Source: Garcia nutans
Taxonomy: Eukaryota; Streptophyta; Magnoliopsida; Malpighiales; Euphorbiaceae
DNA: 64,000 bases
Assembly: GCA_947685225.1 (NCBI GenBank)
Contig: CANTUV010000024.1
Span: 26,678,001-26,742,000 of the forward strand
Reading direction: 5' to 3'
The stretch's first letter is position 1. Each line of letters starts with the position of its first letter. The notes beneath the pieces are model-generated. The model saw nothing but the letters and a program-made list of their open reading frames with translations. It had not been told where the DNA came from and did no database searches. Below, in pieces: positions 22,243 to 33,819 of this stretch. The position numbers were made by a program, and so were the translations under genes.

Positions 22243-23034
22243 TATGACCAGAGGTAACTCATCCCAACTGTTTGAATTAGATCCAAAGCTAAAAAGAACA
22301 TTAAGGAGAAAGCGAAAGGAAGAAGAGGAGGCAGTTTTGGAAGACGCAGAAATAGAAATAAATATGGAAATAGCAGAAGAAGAAGAAGTGTTTGGAGTGA
22401 TGGAAGGATCTGAGCCAAGAACAATGCAGGAGTTTGCTAAGCCTAATCTCAATGGAGCTGAATCTAGTATCCAGAGGCCAACAGTTGCTACAAACAACTT
22501 TGAAATAAAAGCAAATGTAATTCAAATGGTGCAGCAGACTGGTTTCCTGATGAAGATCCTAATGCACATATTGAGAATTTTCTGGAGATATGTGACACAT
22601 TCAAGATAAATAATGTCTCAGAGGATGCAATTAGGTTGAGGTTATTCCCATTTTCCCTTAGAGATAGACCAAAGAAGTGGCTGAAATCTTTTCCTCCAGG
22701 AACCTTCACCACATGGGGTCAGTTGGCAGAGAAATTCCTAGAAAAATACTTCCCACCGTCCAAAACTGCTAAGTTGAGGAATGATATCTCATCCTTTCTA
22801 CAGCAAGATGGCAAGACCCTTTATGATGCCTGGGAAAGATTTAAAGATTTGTTGAGAAGGTGTCCTCATCATGGACTTCCACTATGGCTTCAAATTCAAA
22901 CATTTTACAATGGGTCGAATTATGTAAGTAAGCAATCCATTAATGCAGCAGCTGGTGGTACCATAAACAACAAGACACCTGAACAAGCAAGGGATTTAAT
23001 TGAAGACATGGATATCACCAATTATCAGTGGTAA
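22243..23034 (+). pseudogene. Athila-type gag, N-terminal and capsid part
   Basis: From the ATG at 22243 (MTRGNSSQLFELDPKLKR) through an acidic stretch to NNFEIKANVIQMVQ. A frameshift near 22530 moves to the frame reading DEDPNAHIENFLEICDTF, then LFPFSLRDRPKKWL, TTWGQLAEKFLEKYFP and RRCPHHGLPLWLQIQTFYNG, the capsid region of Athila gag. The frame ends at a TAA (23032-23034). After the frameshift the same frame carries on to 24873 apart from a few stops, so lesions are few. Confidence 0.9.
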
Positions 23035-24486
23035 GCCCCAAGGGAGCAAGGAAAGCTGAAAGTCATGGGTTCACACCAATTAGATCCTATGGTGGCTTTG
23101 ACAGCCCAATTAGAAGCATTGAATAAAAAAATTGATTCTTTGGCTTCTTCTTCTGGGAAAGTAATGCAAGTGATGTCTTGTGAATGGTGTGGGGGTGGAC
23201 ATCAAAGTCAAGAGTGCTAAAATGGCAACATGTTTGCTAGGCAAGAGCAAGTAGATTATGTGGGAAATATGCCAAGGCAATAATAGAATAACCCCTACAG
23301 CAACACATACAATCCGGGGTGGAGAAATCATCCAAATTTCTCATGGAATAATCAAAATAATCCAAGACCTCCCCCTGGATTCCAGCAGCCCCAACATCAA
23401 CAAGCTGCCCCTCCAAGAAAGAGTAATTTGGAGGACATGATGGAGAAATTTATAGCAACTTCTGAAACTAGGCTCCAATCAACTGAAACCACCCCAAGAA
23501 ATCAGCAAGCCTCCATTCATAATTTGGAGAATCAGGTGGGGCAAATTACCAAGTTGCTCAGTGAGAGACCACAAGGAAGTCTGCCTAGCAACACTGAGGC
23601 AAATCCTAAAGAGCAGCTCAAGGCAATTACACTAAGGAGTGGAAAAGAAATCAGAGGTAATGTGGATGAGAAAAGAGGAGAAGTGGCAGAGAAAAGGGCT
23701 GAAATACAAGAAAAAGAAAAAGAAGACAATCCTCTTGTCACTTCGGGAGAGAAAACTACATTGGAAAGTGAGAAAGAGAAGCAACTGCAAGAAAGCAGCC
23801 CCATATTGAAGGAATACCGACCTAGAGTACCCTATCCGGCAAGGTTGAACAAGGACAAGATTGATGCTCAGTTCGGTAAGTTTCTTGAACTTTTTAAACA
23901 ATTGCACATTAATATTCCATTTGCTGAAGCTTTGTCACAGATGCCTAAATATGCTAAATTTTTGAAAGACATCCTTTCTAACAAAAGGAAACTTAAAGAA
24001 GTGTCTTTAGTGCAGTTATTTGAAAAGAGTTCAACAATTTTGCAAAGGAGGTTACCTAAGAAGTTAAAAGATCCATGTAGTTTTAACATTCCATGTTTAA
24101 TAGGTAACCTTGAGGTCAAGAGTGCATTAGCTGAATTGGGGACTAGCATATGTGTTATGCCCTATAAAATCTTTAAAGAGTTAGGCATTAGTAAACCTAA
24201 ACCAACACTTATGACTATCCAACTTGCTGATAAGTCAGTAGTCCACCCTCGTGGCATTATAGAAGATGTGTTGGTAAAAGTCGGGGATTTCATTTACCCC
24301 AATGATTTTGTTGTCATTGATATTGATGAGGATGCGGATGTTTCACTTATTCTTGGTAGGCCATTTTTAAATACAGCCCGTGCCCTTATCGATGTTCATG
24401 ATGGCACATTAACTTTGAGAGTGGGTGATGATAAAGTTATTTTTAGGATATATGATGCTATGAAACATTCACTTTCACTTGATTAG
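23035..24486 (+). pseudogene. Athila-type gag C-terminus and aspartic protease
   Basis: Same frame as the preceding capsid region. A zinc knuckle CEWCGGGHQSQEC (about 23176-23217) is followed by a stop (23218), a double stop at 23281-23286, the N-rich NPYSNTYNPGW stretch, then an open run of 352 codons (23428-24486): a charged linker, PYPARLNKDK, and a retropepsin domain. The active-site segment reads ALAELGTSIC, with glutamate (24133-24135) where Athila relatives have aspartate; the copy at 32013-32015 keeps CDLGANIN. The later motif ILGRPFLNTARALID is intact. The substitution should abolish proteolysis. Ends with TAG at 24484. Confidence 0.88.
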
Positions 24487-24873
24487 GCAGAATCATGCAA
24501 TGATGTTATTGAGCATGAGACCGTAAATTGTGTTACTAACATTGTTTCCAAAGATCCCCTTGAGTTGTGTTTATTGCAGGAAAATGTTGAGGATCAAGAA
24601 GCAATGGAGCAACTTGCTTTTCTTGAAGCAAGCAAATCGTTCAAATGCAGGGCATATGAGACTATTAAGATGCCAAAGAAAGAGAAGCCAAAACCATCAG
24701 TGATTGATCCACCCAACTTGGAACTAAAACCCCTTCCAGATCACCTTGAGTATGGATTTTTGGTGGAGGAGAAAAAATTACCAGCACCTACCCCTGCTCC
24801 GGCACCTCAAGTTGATGTTTCCGATGATGAGATTGGCAGTGACGATTCCGGTGATGCACCAATTTTTGACTAG
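24487..24873 (+). pseudogene. Protease-RT linker with acidic tail, polymerase missing
   Basis: In frame with the protease after one TAG. It continues with the Athila linker (DPLELCLLQENVEDQEAM, then LELKPLPDHLEYGFL). In full Athila elements RT follows shortly after that last motif. Here it changes to a proline- and aspartate-rich tail (LPAPTPAPAPQ, then DDEIGSDDSGDAPIFD) and stops at 24871-24873. The polymerase has been removed at the linker without fragments being left behind. Confidence 0.8.
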
Positions 24874-26196
24874 CCCACATTTTTATTTTGTTTTTATTTT
24901 ATTTTCATTTCTTTGCTTGTTTAATATTCTTTTTAGTTTTCTTTCTTTTTCATTGCTTTTGGACTATTGTTATTTTCTTTAAGAACTGTTCCTTTTGTTT
25001 GTTTATTTTATTTATTTATGTCTTAACCTTGTTTTTTCTTCTTTTTGCATTTTATATTTTTGTTTTGAGGCAAATCCTCCTTCACCATACTCTTGGCACC
25101 ATACTCATATTTATCCATTCATGGACATGAAAAGGGCAGTTTTTCTCTCTCTTCATTATTTCTTGTTTTGTACACACATTGGAGACAATGTGCATCTTAA
25201 GTGTGGGGGAGAGGTATACTTTCTTGATTGAATTTTTATTATTTCATTCTTTCTATTTGATTAATTTATCTCAATTAATTTCTGCAAATTGTTTTTCTTT
25301 TTGGATTTAAGTAAGTTAGATTGTTGTAATAAGTGTGAATTGATGTGGTTTCCCTTTATATGTTGAGCTAATTTGAGATTTCCTAAATGACAATTTCTTG
25401 TTGAGGTTAACTTAGTGATCTTGATCAATTGCTGAGGATCGATTGTAATAGCTATAGTTGGGTTGTGGATTGATGGAAATTGGACACATCTAAAGTTTAA
25501 AACCTTAGTTACATTTTTGAGCATGTTATAATTCCTTAGATTCTTGAGTCGGACTTAGTATGGCCCTTAAGTTTCTGACCCTTGAGTTATTTAAAAAAAA
25601 TAAAATAATAAATAAATAATTCTAATTAAAGGAGCTTTGAAAATTTATCCCTGTTCCGCTGATTTTTACTCTTGAATTAAAACAAATGAGTTGGAATCAT
25701 GAATAGTGCTAGTAGCCATTTGAACGGTGATTCTAGCTGAGTAACCGGGGGTTGGCATCACAAATGTTTACCTTCACGTCAAAAGGTTAGTATCAGTTCA
25801 AACAAGTCGGGCTCTTTAAAATGTATATACATGTGTATATACATTTGAAAAAAAAATATCATAAAAAATAAAAATTTGAGGTTAGAGAACTTAAGAGAAA
25901 ATTTACATTTTTCGTACTTTTCTCATGGCTTTCTGATTTTTTGGAATTTTATTCTCAATCTTTTAACTCTGGATTTTTAGGGTTTAGGTCTGTGATATAT
26001 ATATTTTTATTTTGAAACTTCTTGATTCAGCTGTTATGATTGTGAATCAGTTTTTGGTTGAGAAAGTGAGGTTTTCTAATTCGAGTATTGTAAAAACTTT
26101 ACTTTTCTTTTTGAATATAGAGGGGTTCCGTGATTTCTACTTATTACAGTGATTTAGTTTGCTTGAGGACAAGCAAAAACTCAAGTGTGGGGGAAT
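24874..26196 (+). other. Untranslated tail of the gag-protease element, with PPT
   Basis: Pyrimidine-rich to 25080, then AT-rich, with no protein similarity. Two purine tracts occur: AAGTGTGGGGGAGAGG at 25199-25214 and AAGTGTGGGGGAAT at 26184-26197, the second directly at the 3' LTR and therefore the working PPT. The first may be a remnant of an internal tract or of an earlier element end. Confidence 0.7.
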
Positions 26197-27549
26197 TGGA
26201 TAAGTGCACAATTGATGGTATTTTATTCCTATTTCTTAATATGATTATTATCTAATTGAGTTTAATTTGTTTGTTCAAAGTGTATTTTAGGGTTAATTTC
26301 AGGAATTCTCTGTATTTTGAGGCTTATGGTCATTCCGGAGGAATTACGGATAAAAGTAGAAGAAAAGAGCAAAATTCATCAATGGACACGCCCATGGACA
26401 TGGGCGTGTCAATGGACGTGCCCTTGATGCTGCATACAGAAGCATTAACACGCCCGGTGACATGGATGTGCCTTTTGCAATGTTTCACAGTAGTTGTGAC
26501 ACCCCCAGTGACATGGGCGTGTCACTGGACATGCCTTATGTTCAAAATCTCAGTGGCAATAACACGCCCAATGACATGGGCGTGTCAGTGGGCGTGTCAG
26601 GCGAAATTATCTAGATATAAAAGCTGCGCTGAAGCACGAATTAAGGATCCGAATTTCATATTCTATAACCTAGAGTTGACTTCTAAAGCAAAGAGGAGAG
26701 TTTTGGAGCCGAGATTGAGGGTGAAAACATTCTCTAAACAAGATCTAAATCAAGAATCAAGGATTGAAGTGAAGAAATACAAATTATTCGCCATGGATTG
26801 TTTGGTTTCTTTTATTCATTTTCTTGTTCTTTTTTTCTGGTTTTGAATATGAACTAATTCATTCTCTATCTAGATATTGATGAACCCTAGCTTATTTGTA
26901 TGGATTGAATAATTATATTTAGTTGAATCATTTGATTGAGTTGTTTTATTCTTATGATACTTAATGATCTATTCCTAATTGATAATACCATGCTTATTGA
27001 TTGGTTGCAATTTTCATATTATTGACTTGAGAAAGCTTGATATGAATTGAATACTCATAAGGGTTGAGGATTGATTGGAGTACTAGAGATAGACTTATAA
27101 GATCCTTTGGTTTATAGTTCCTTGTTCTTAATGCAAGATCTAATTAATTGTGTTTGAGAAGAGATTCCGACACTCTACTTAGTGATTAGGGATTAATTCA
27201 CTCGAGAGAGATTTTAGTCTAAGTTAGAGGAATGCCAACTCAACTATATTAAATGATTTAACTGAATTGATGTTCATAAATATCATTAAGGCTAGGGGGA
27301 TTCAATATCTAGATAGTTTTATTACCATCAATCCTTTTTGCTCAACATTTAATTTCCCTTTACTTTCAGTCATTAGATTAATTGTTTTTAATTACACCAC
27401 ATCACAAACCTATTGATTTGCTAAACAACGGTTAAGATTTTCACTAGTACTTGACCTTGTCCTCAGTGGAACGATAACTCACTCACTACTTTATTACTTG
27501 GTCGACCCGTGCTCTTGCGGTATTGCTATAGTGTAGCTCGTGTGCACCA
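26197..27549 (+). repeat. 3' LTR of the gag-protease element (1353 bp)
   Basis: TGGATAAGTGCAC (one G more than the 5' LTR) to GTGCACCA, followed by ATACC. The palindrome cluster at 26385-26610 differs from the 5' copy by the loss of one short segment and the gain of a GTGGGCGTGTCA word. Confidence 0.93.
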
Positions 27550-27554
27550 ATACC

Positions 27555-28015
27555 CCATATGAATAGAAATCAAAGCTCATGCAGTTCCAGCCACTGCAAG
27601 ATGGTTGGTTTAGGACCTTAAATGGGGCTTTAACCTAAGCTAAGTGAGCCTATGTCTATATTGATTTTAGGTTAGGTATTGGGTTCAAATCAATTCTAGG
27701 TTCATTTAGATGAATATAAAAACTAAAACTGATTTTGGGAATTAATTGGACGAAACCCTAATTTAAAAATTGTTTTAGGCCTAAATGGATGGAAACATAA
27801 TTTATATAACGGTTTTGGGAATCAACTAGATGATAACCCAAATTTGAAAATGCTTTTAGGCCCAACTGGATGGAATTATTTATAGATTTTTTGAGGGTGA
27901 AATAGTATAAATCTAGCACTTTTCGGCCTTCCTACGGCACCCATAAGCCACTATAGCTATTGCATGGCAGCCATGCAGTAATCACATGGCAGTGTGGGTA
28001 GCAGTCCATTTTCTT
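27555..28015 (+). repeat. Degenerate LTR-like block, right part
   Basis: Continues 20063-20760 after the inserted element. At about 27720-27880 there are two tandem units of roughly 70 bp built on GATTTTGGGAATTAATTGGA and TTTTAGGCCTAAATGGATGG. Near 27980-28000 it has ATGGCAGCCATGCAG-type inverted words. It ends where Copia integrase sequence begins (TTTCACATAATTTTTC). Confidence 0.45.
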
Positions 28016-28345
28016 TCACATAATTTTTCATCTCCTAGGACACCATAACAAAATGGTGTGGCTAAAAGAAAAAATAGAACATTGGTTGAAATGACTAGAA
28101 CAATGCTCAATGAGTATAATTTAACTTCATAATTTTTGGCAGAAGCCATTAATTCCGCATGTTATATCTCAAATCTTGTGTACAAAATACCTTTGATCAA
28201 TAAAACTTCTTATGAGTTATGGAATGGAAGAAAATAAAAAATTTGATATCTTAAAGTATTTGGATACAAATGCTTCATATTAAATACCAAGGACAATCTT
28301 AGAAAATTCTCATCTAAATCGTATGAAGGTGTGTTCTTAAGGTAC
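28016..28345 (+). pseudogene. Copia integrase C-terminal remnant, plus strand
   Basis: Reads NFSSPRT-type sequence, then the integrase segment ending NGVAKRKNRTLVEMTRTML, followed by NKTSYELWNG and FGYKCFILNTKDN after stops. It is the same integrase region as 558-905 on the minus strand. The glutamate of the usual VVERK motif reads lysine (VAKRK). It belongs with the gag remnant at 18719-20062; about 0.9 kb of the Copia middle is missing. It is cut on the right by the Athila LTR. Confidence 0.85.
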
Positions 28346-30042
28346 ATTGTCTATGTAATTTTTAGGATAGTTTTGTTTACTTTTTAGTCTCTTCTAAGCA
28401 ATTTGTTCAATTTTGTTGTTAGGTTTCTTGCATTTTAGGTTCAAGAATGAAAACTTATAAAAATGAGTTAAATGACTAAATTCACTAGTTGAAGCTAATT
28501 GGGAAGAAAAGTATTGAACATGGCCATGTCATACAAAGCCTGGCCGTGTCTCTTAGCTGTAACCTCATGACAGGAAGTAGAATTGAACACAACCTTTTGT
28601 CTTGGCAGTGTCACATGACATGGCCTGGATAATGCAGACCTTGGTCATGTCCCCCATAAGAAGAATGAGAAATTTAGATAGAACTGACACAACTACACGT
28701 CATGGCCGTGTCACATTAGACATGGCTAGGATAAGACCAATCTTGGTCGTGTTCCACCCCGAGAGAAAAAAAAGCATACTTGATTTTGAGCAGTAATAGA
28801 CATGATTTAGAAGGTTGGCCTTGTCTAGAGTGAAGTTAAAGAAACATAGCTAAGACAAACAAAACATGGCCATGTTCCAATCCAAGAAAATAAGAGAGAG
28901 ATCAAGGCAGTGTTGAACACGTTCATTGAACTTAGCCATGTCTAAGGAGAATCTAAGGAGACATGGCTAAGGCAAATAATGCTTGGTCGTGTCTATGAAT
29001 ATGCACTTTGATTTTTAAATGTTTTTAATGATAGACACAACAACAGATTTTAAGGAGCAAAGTAAGAAGAAAAATAAGGGCTGCTTTTTAAAAAACAAAA
29101 AGGAAAAGACAAAAGAGCGGCTGGCTAAATAGAAAGGGGGATGGATTTTTCATGATTTGAGGAAAGCTAGTTTCTAGATTTTTATTCATTTTCAGAGGAA
29201 AGAACTAATTTGAAAAGCTTGAAGGAGGATTGGAAGTTCTTCATCAAAATTCAAGTTGAGCTAGAGGAAGAACAAGAAGTTCCAACTCTAGTCATCTTCA
29301 AAAGGGATTTTTATATTCTCTCAATTAATTCATTTTCCAAATTTTGTTGTTTATGTACACTAATATTTCAATGAAGATTTGATACATGAGTTTTATTAAG
29401 ATGAAATTTTATCTTATTTTGATGAAGAGCTAAATGACCTTTTCCTAGGACTTGCAATAGCTTTAATTACATTCTTTAATTCAATAACTTTCATTAATAT
29501 ACCTTGTTGTGAGTTGATTGCATTGTAATGTATGTTAGATTAATAGATTGACCACCTATTAGTTTCTAGATATCGAGTAAAAAACTGAGAGGTGAAACTT
29601 GATATTGGAACTATGCATTCAGCTACTCTATGAATGAATTAGAAATTTAAATTCTAAGGTTCACTTAATTTATAATTCAAAACAATTGGTAATTATTAAT
29701 TTGTGTATGTAAGAACTAATGAATTAATAATTGCTAAGTAAAATTAAGAAAAAATTAATTTGCAAGGTTACATTAATTCTGATTAATCAATCTTTATATT
29801 CTAGGTACCCTTCTAAAAGTTTTACATTAATTCAGTGCAAACCACTATTCATTTTACTTTATATTTTACATTTATTTTATCATTCCAACACTACAAACTT
29901 ATTCTTTAATCCTTTTATTTTAATCAAATTGTTGCAAATAAACAACTTCCTTGAGAGATGACCTTGAGGCATTCACCATTACTATAACAACCTCGTATAC
30001 TTGCAAGACTTGCTTTTTAGTAGTTTTAAGTAGAGCGTAACA
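28346..30042 (+). repeat. Athila 5' LTR
   Basis: The right end is placed by CGTAACA followed by the PBS; the left end (near 28346-28354, TGTCTATG or TGTAATTTT) is uncertain because no second LTR is available. 28520-28990 is a field of TGGCCATGTC, TGGCCGTGTC and TGGTCGTGTC words. Length about 1.7 kb, in the range of Athila LTRs. Confidence 0.7.
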
Positions 30043-30048
30043 AGTTTT

Positions 30049-30066
30049 TGGCATCATTGCCAGATA
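30049..30066 (+). other. Athila primer-binding site, tRNA-Asp type
   Basis: TGGCATCATTGCCAGATA, six bases after the LTR end, a decayed form of TGGCGCCGTTGCCGGGGA. Position and spacing match the element at 20761. Confidence 0.75.
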
Positions 30067-30129
30067 AGGCTGTTTAGCTGATATTGATTCTTTTATTTAA
30101 TTGCTTAAGTGTTTCTTTTAAATTGCCCA

Positions 30130-31700
30130 GGTGATTGATGCAAGGACTAAGGTTCCAAGGCAGTGAACTTGTTCCCTTTATAGACAACATTCATAAACTT
30201 CCTAGAATTGGGGGAGTAGATCCCTTGGGACAAGAATGGGAAGATATTAAAGAGCAATTCAAAGAGGACATAAAAGAAAAATGGCAGAAGAAGAAGAACA
30301 ACACATGAAAGAGTTTGCACAACCAATTATTGGGGCAACTACATCTTGCATATGGTTGAGCAATGCATCAAGAAACTATGAGCTAAAGAATACTCGTTAT
30401 AGCATGCTATCCTAATTTCATGAAATGCCAAATGAGGATCCTCTCAATTTCATTCATGATTTTTATTCAAATTACACACATTCCCTTTACAAACATTAAG
30501 TAAGGATGAGCTTAAGATATAGTGTTTCCTGTACACTTTGAAGGATAAGGCCAAGGCATAGTTGATGACCTTACTAGAAAATTCATTGACTACATGGACT
30601 AAAGTTTATAATAAGTTCATGAACAAATTTTATTCACATTAAAAGACATAGGAGCTTCGGGGAAATATTGCCACATTCACTCAAATGGATGGTGAACCAT
30701 TTCATGAGGCATGGGATCACTTCAAATTATTGTTGTTTTAGTGCCGTCATCATCATTATCCACAGTAGCTGCTTAATCAATTCCTTTATAATAGGCTCAC
30801 ACAACAATGTTAGAATACAGTAAATAATGTAGCTGGAGGTGCAATGGGTGAGAGAATAGCCGCTAAAACTGTAAGACTGTTTGAGATGCTAGGGGCAAAT
30901 TGACAATAGAAAAGCATAGGAGAAAGGCGTAAAGCAACTTTTGAGGTGAACTCAAATTCTGAAATGGCAAGGCAGATAGAAGAATTGATGAGGCAAGTTA
31001 AGATGTTAAATGCAAGAGGAAAATTACCTATGCCAAGCCAAGAAGTATGTGCAGCATGTGGCATTACAGGTTATAGTACAAATATTATTATGCAAACTTT
31101 GATTAGTATTAAGAAGGACAAGAGAAGTGTATGCCTTAGAGGGTTTCCAACAAAAGGGAAGAAATGACCTGTATTCTAATTCTTATAATCCATGTTGGAG
31201 AAATGATCCAAACTTCTCTTGGAAAAATTAGTAGTAAATTCCACCTCAACAATCCTTTCAGCCTTATCAAAGAAGTCCTCACTTTTAAGGACAATCTTTA
31301 AATCAAGATCAACTGAAGAAACCCACACTGAAAGATAATTTGAATGCTTTTAATACAATTAGCACACAAAATTAAGAAGTGAACAATAAGAGATTTGATT
31401 CTTTAGAGGCATCATTAAAGAAGGTGCAAACTCAAGTCAGGCAATTGGCAAAGAAACTTCAAGCACACCAAAAAGGGAAATTTCTAAGCTAACCAGAGCA
31501 AGCCAAGGCAATCACAATTCTAAGAAGTGGAAAAAGGAACAGATTACAAAGTTGTGATTCTTTGCATGTAGGTACTAATCAAGAAGAGAATGGTGAGGAG
31601 ATGCAAGCTAACGTAGATCAACCAAGTCAATCAAAGGAGGAGGAGGATGTGGAGGCATCTACTTCACCGAAGTTGCATAAGTCTTCCAACCCTTATTGAC
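30130..31700 (+). pseudogene. Athila gag, degenerate
   Basis: Pieces in several frames: GGVDPLGQEWEDIKEQF, MTLLENSLTTWTKVYNKF, MDGEPFHEAWDHFKLLL and VNNVAGGAMGERIAAKT follow the order of Athila gag. At 30946-31080 an open stretch has MARQIEELMRQVKML and CAACGITGYST, where the zinc knuckle would be. The charged tail before the protease reaches about 31700. There are many stops. Compared with 22243-23300, decay is much further advanced. Confidence 0.75.
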
Positions 31701-32230
31701 CACCAATTCCTTTCCCAAGCAGGTTGAAAAATGAGAAACAAGATAAGCAATTTTCTCAAATTTATGCCATGCTCTCCTAGGTAAGTATAAATCTTCCCTT
31801 ACTTGAGGTAATTAAGAACATGTCAACTTATGCCAAATTTTTTAAGAAATTAAATACTAAAAGGAAAAGGTATGAGCCAAATGAAAATGTGATGGTTTCA
31901 GAGGTAGCATGTATTGTTTTACAACATAAGTTACCTCCTAAGCTAAAGTACCTTGGAAATTTTGTAATTAACATTCTTTATCGGGAATGGGAAAGAAAAA
32001 ATTGGCATATGTGACTTGGGAGCTAATATAAATTTGATGCCTTACTCGATTTATTTGCAATTAGAACTTGGGAAACTTAAAACAACCAATATGGTTTTAC
32101 AATTAGCAGATAGAACTCTTAGAAATTGAGGAGTGCAAGTTTATGTTAGATTGTGAGATTGATGAAAGAGGACTTGATTGTGTTAAGATGAAGGAGAAGG
32201 AGATTCGACCAAAATTTGTTGAACTTAAGG
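31701..32230 (+). pseudogene. Athila aspartic protease, degenerate
   Basis: After the PPIPFPSRLKNEKQDKQF linker and MSTYAKFFKKL, the active-site segment CDLGANINLMPYSIYL is readable around 32004-32060 with the aspartate (32013-32015) intact, then LQLADRTLRN and a stop. The rest of the domain is shortened: the ILGRPFL-type motif is not found before the RT region starts. Confidence 0.75.
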
Positions 32231-32239
32231 AGCACTGAA

Positions 32240-33200
32240 CACATTTGAAATATGTTTTTCTTAGGGAAAGCAAAACTCAGCCAGTGATCATTCCTTCGAC
32301 TCTCAGTAGTGATGAAGAGGAAAAAGTTGTGAGAGTACTAAAGAGACTTAAGAAAGCCAATTGTTGGGGATTGAGTGATATTAATGGCATTAGTCCTTTC
32401 ATGTGCATGCATAGAGTAGTTTTAGATGAAGGAGTTATACCGGTGAGAGAGGCCCAGGGGAGGCTCAATCAAAACATGAGTGAGATAGTTAAGAAGGAGG
32501 TTCTTAAACTTCTTAATGAGGGGTGATCTACCCTATAGTTGATAGTGAATGGGTTTGCCTTGTGCATGTGGTGACAAAGAAAACAGGCTTCACTGTGGTT
32601 CAAAATGAGAAAGGAGAATTGGTACCAATAGAACACAAACTGGGTAGAGAATGTATATAGACTATAGGAAGCTAAATCGTGTCACCAAGAAAGACCATTT
32701 TCCTTTACCATTCATTAACCAAATCCTAGATAGATTATCGAGGCATGCCTTTTATTGTTTTCTTTATGGTCTTGTAGGTTATTACTAAGTCCTAATAGCA
32801 CCGGAGGACCAACCTAAGACATCCTTCATATTTCCTTTTAGAACATTTGCTTTCCGGAGGATGCCATTTGGTCTTTGCAATGCACCAAGTACTTTTCAAG
32901 GATGTATGCTATCCATCTTTTCTGACATGGCGGATAAGTTCATTATGGCATTTATGGATGATTTCTCTATTTTTGGTACTTCATTTGATTATTGTTTGCA
33001 TAAATTGACTCTTTTACTTGGAAGATGTATTGAATGCAATTTAAATTTGAGTTGGGAAAAGATTCATTTTATAGTAGACAGTGGTATTATTTTGGGGCAT
33101 GTTGTATCTCACAAGGGCATTGAGGTGGATAAAGTTAAAGTTGATTTGATTGCTATTTTACCATCTCCTACATCTGCTTTTATAGGAGGTTCATAAAGGA
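32240..33200 (+). pseudogene. Athila reverse transcriptase, degenerate
   Basis: 32245-32526 is open and holds GLSDINGISPFMCMHRV, REAQGRLNQNM and VKKEVLKLL, the start of Athila RT. Frames then shift through 32530-32860. 32861-33196 is open with MPFGLCNAPSTFQ, the catalytic FMDD at 32951-32962 and GHVVSHKGIEVDK. FMDD in place of YVDD is usual for Athila. The first catalytic aspartate region lies in the frameshifted part. The enzyme would make cDNA from element RNA; this copy is dead. Confidence 0.9.
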
Positions 33201-33319
33201 CTTTTCAAAAATTTCATGTCCTTTGTGTAATTTTCTTGGAAAAGATGTTCCATTTGTTTTTTTATGATAAATGCTTAGAAAATAATTTTAAAAGAAAAAT
33301 TAACTTTTTCCCCTATGAT

Positions 33320-33720
33320 TGTTGCTCCTTATTGGAATTTGTCTTTTGAGATGATGTGTGATGCTTCAAATTATGCTATTGGTGTTGTGTTAGGCTAAAG
33401 GGTTAATAAAATCTTGTGTGTAATTTATTATGCAAATTTGTCTTTGAATGATGCACAAGTAAATTATACAACCACTAAAAGGGAGATGTTAGCTGTGGTG
33501 TTTACATTTGATAAATTTGGATCTTATTCGATTGGTTCTAGGGTCATTGTATTCTCATATCATATGGCTTTGAAATACCTATTGAATAAGCCACAAGCCA
33601 AACGTGGGCTCATTATATGGGTTTTAATGTTACAAGAGTTTTGATGTGGAAATTAGGGATAGGAAAGAAGTGAAAATTTAGTGGCTGACCACTTTTCTAG
33701 GTTACATTATGATGATGAAG
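33320..33720 (+). pseudogene. Athila RNase H, degenerate
   Basis: CDASNYAIGVVLG near 33358-33396, NYTTTKREMLAVVFTFDKF near 33460-33515 and ALKYLLNKPQAK near 33570-33602 mark the domain, ending ENLVADHFSRL near 33700. The aspartate of the usual TDHxALKYL motif reads tyrosine (FSYHMALKYL). Stops occur near 33396 and 33642. Confidence 0.85.
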
Positions 33721-33819
33721 ATGCACAAATTTCTCTTTAAAATGTTTTCAAAAGATTTCTTGATGAGAACTTGTTTGCCATAAGTCACGTACCATAGTAT
33801 GCGGACATTACAAATTATC

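Larger units (their letters stand above)
20761..27549 (+). mobile_element. Complete non-autonomous Athila-type element (gag-protease only)
   Basis: A 6789-bp element with two LTRs (20761-22114 and 26197-27549), a tRNA-Asp-type PBS, gag, protease and linker, a 1.3-kb untranslated tail and a PPT, flanked by a perfect 5-bp duplication ATACC (20756-20760 and 27550-27554). RT, RNase H and integrase are entirely absent. The LTRs look about 95 percent alike by eye, so it is among the younger insertions here. The gag and protease style match Athila. This is the structure called TR-GAG in plants, here with a protease domain as well. Mobilisation would need an autonomous Athila partner, such as the relative at 28346-36781 once was. 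Confidence 0.9.

Noticed and set aside
26256..26846. 196-codon plus-strand ORF
   Set aside because: It lies wholly in the 3' LTR of the gag-protease element; the 5' LTR copy is broken in the same frame and no protein family fits.
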